This document shows positions 63,929 through 64,000 of a stretch of 64,000 nt of DNA, one piece after another. Under the pieces are notes generated by a model. That model had not been told where the DNA came from, did no database searches, and saw only the letters and a program-made list of their open reading frames with translations. The translations under genes were made by a program, and so were the position numbers. The DNA comes from Auanema rhodensis (lineage: Eukaryota; Nematoda; Chromadorea; Rhabditida; Rhabditidae), in the NCBI GenBank assembly GCA_964057225.1, contig OZ059897.1:17422001-17486000 (forward strand). Reading direction: 5' to 3'. How positions within the stretch are numbered: position 1 is the first letter of the stretch; every line of letters starts with the position of its first letter.

Positions 63929-64000
63929 TGAGCAATAATATGACTAGTGTTGTACAAAAGCCCAATCCCAATGCTATACCTTTAATAAATGGCACTGAAA
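63928..64000 (+). CDS. Start of a further rightward frame, cut by the window end
   Basis: ATG at 63928 (or the next in-frame ATG at 63940) opens 24 codons with no stop before the window ends. The peptide begins MSNNMTSVVQKPNPN. It is divergent from the zinc-finger gene by about 50 bp. It may be the next Polinton gene, such as major capsid or protease, but the fragment is too short to judge and could be chance. Confidence 0.3.
   Translation, partial: MSNNMTSVVQKPNPNAIPLINGTE

Larger units (their letters stand above)
57443..64000. mobile_element. Polinton/Maverick DNA transposon, left portion (continues past the window)
   Basis: Satellite B sequence stops exactly after CACTCAACATT at 57442 and unrelated sequence starts with AGTAGAGAGCC. 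Polinton ends are known to begin with AG and to lie in 6-bp target duplications, so the six bases before the joint, AACATT (57437-57442), are the predicted duplication. Inside are a chromodomain integrase, an FtsK/HerA-type packaging ATPase and a penton-type minor capsid gene, the diagnostic gene set of this class. Polymerase B, cysteine protease, major capsid and the right terminal repeat are not in the window. All recognisable frames seen are uninterrupted, which suggests a recent or still functional copy. The length of the terminal inverted repeat cannot be set without the right end. Confidence 0.9.

Noticed and set aside
57443-64000. Interpretation as an LTR retrotransposon because of the chromodomain integrase
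   Set aside because: No reverse transcriptase, protease/RNase H or gag is seen. The packaging ATPase, penton gene and AG terminus identify a Polinton.

Overview
The window is eukaryotic, most likely an insect and plausibly a fly. It is AT-rich, about 90% of it is complex satellite DNA, and its one spliced gene has very short GT-AG introns (40-46 nt). I could not name the species from the sequence.

Layout. (1) 1-8510: head-to-tail array of a ~175.7-bp satellite (family A), plus orientation, about 48 monomers, with higher-order duplications at offsets of about 1934 and 3341 bp. (2) 8511-9124: about 1.6 monomers of an unrelated 351-bp satellite (family B), ending in a 68-bp fold-back of the same sequence. 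(3) 9125-14166: family A in the opposite orientation, about 29 monomers, so the two A blocks form a large inverted repeat around the B island. (4) 14167-57442: a 43.3-kb, nearly indel-free family B array of about 123 monomers. It shows trimeric higher-order structure (1053 bp) and longer-range duplications (5967 bp = 17 monomers). (5) 57443-64000: the left part of a Polinton/Maverick DNA transposon (virus-like element) inserted in a B monomer. The right part lies outside the window.

The Polinton part starts with AG at position 57443, followed by four ~30-bp CAGCTG repeats and an AT-rich region with degenerate iterons. Next comes a TATA-driven, spliced, rightward gene for a 166-residue protein I do not recognise. 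Its N-terminus has a textbook APC/C D-box and two full CDK consensus sites, followed by a cysteine cluster. A leftward cluster follows, read from right to left: FtsK/HerA-type packaging ATPase, a 102-residue protein, a 238-residue protein, and a retroviral-type integrase with a C-terminal chromodomain. These genes are tightly packed or overlapping. Divergent from the ATPase is a penton-type minor capsid gene. Convergent with that gene is a two-finger C2H2 protein. The first codons of a further rightward ORF run off the window end.

How the genes work together. Integrase, packaging ATPase and penton are the hallmark integration and virion module of Polintons. The polymerase B, protease and major capsid genes are expected to the right but are not visible here. 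A chromodomain on the integrase fits the finding that this copy sits in satellite DNA, which is normally heterochromatic. No gene was found in the 57 kb of satellite. A recurrent 65-codon minus-strand open frame there starts with TTG and is a by-product of two monomer variants.
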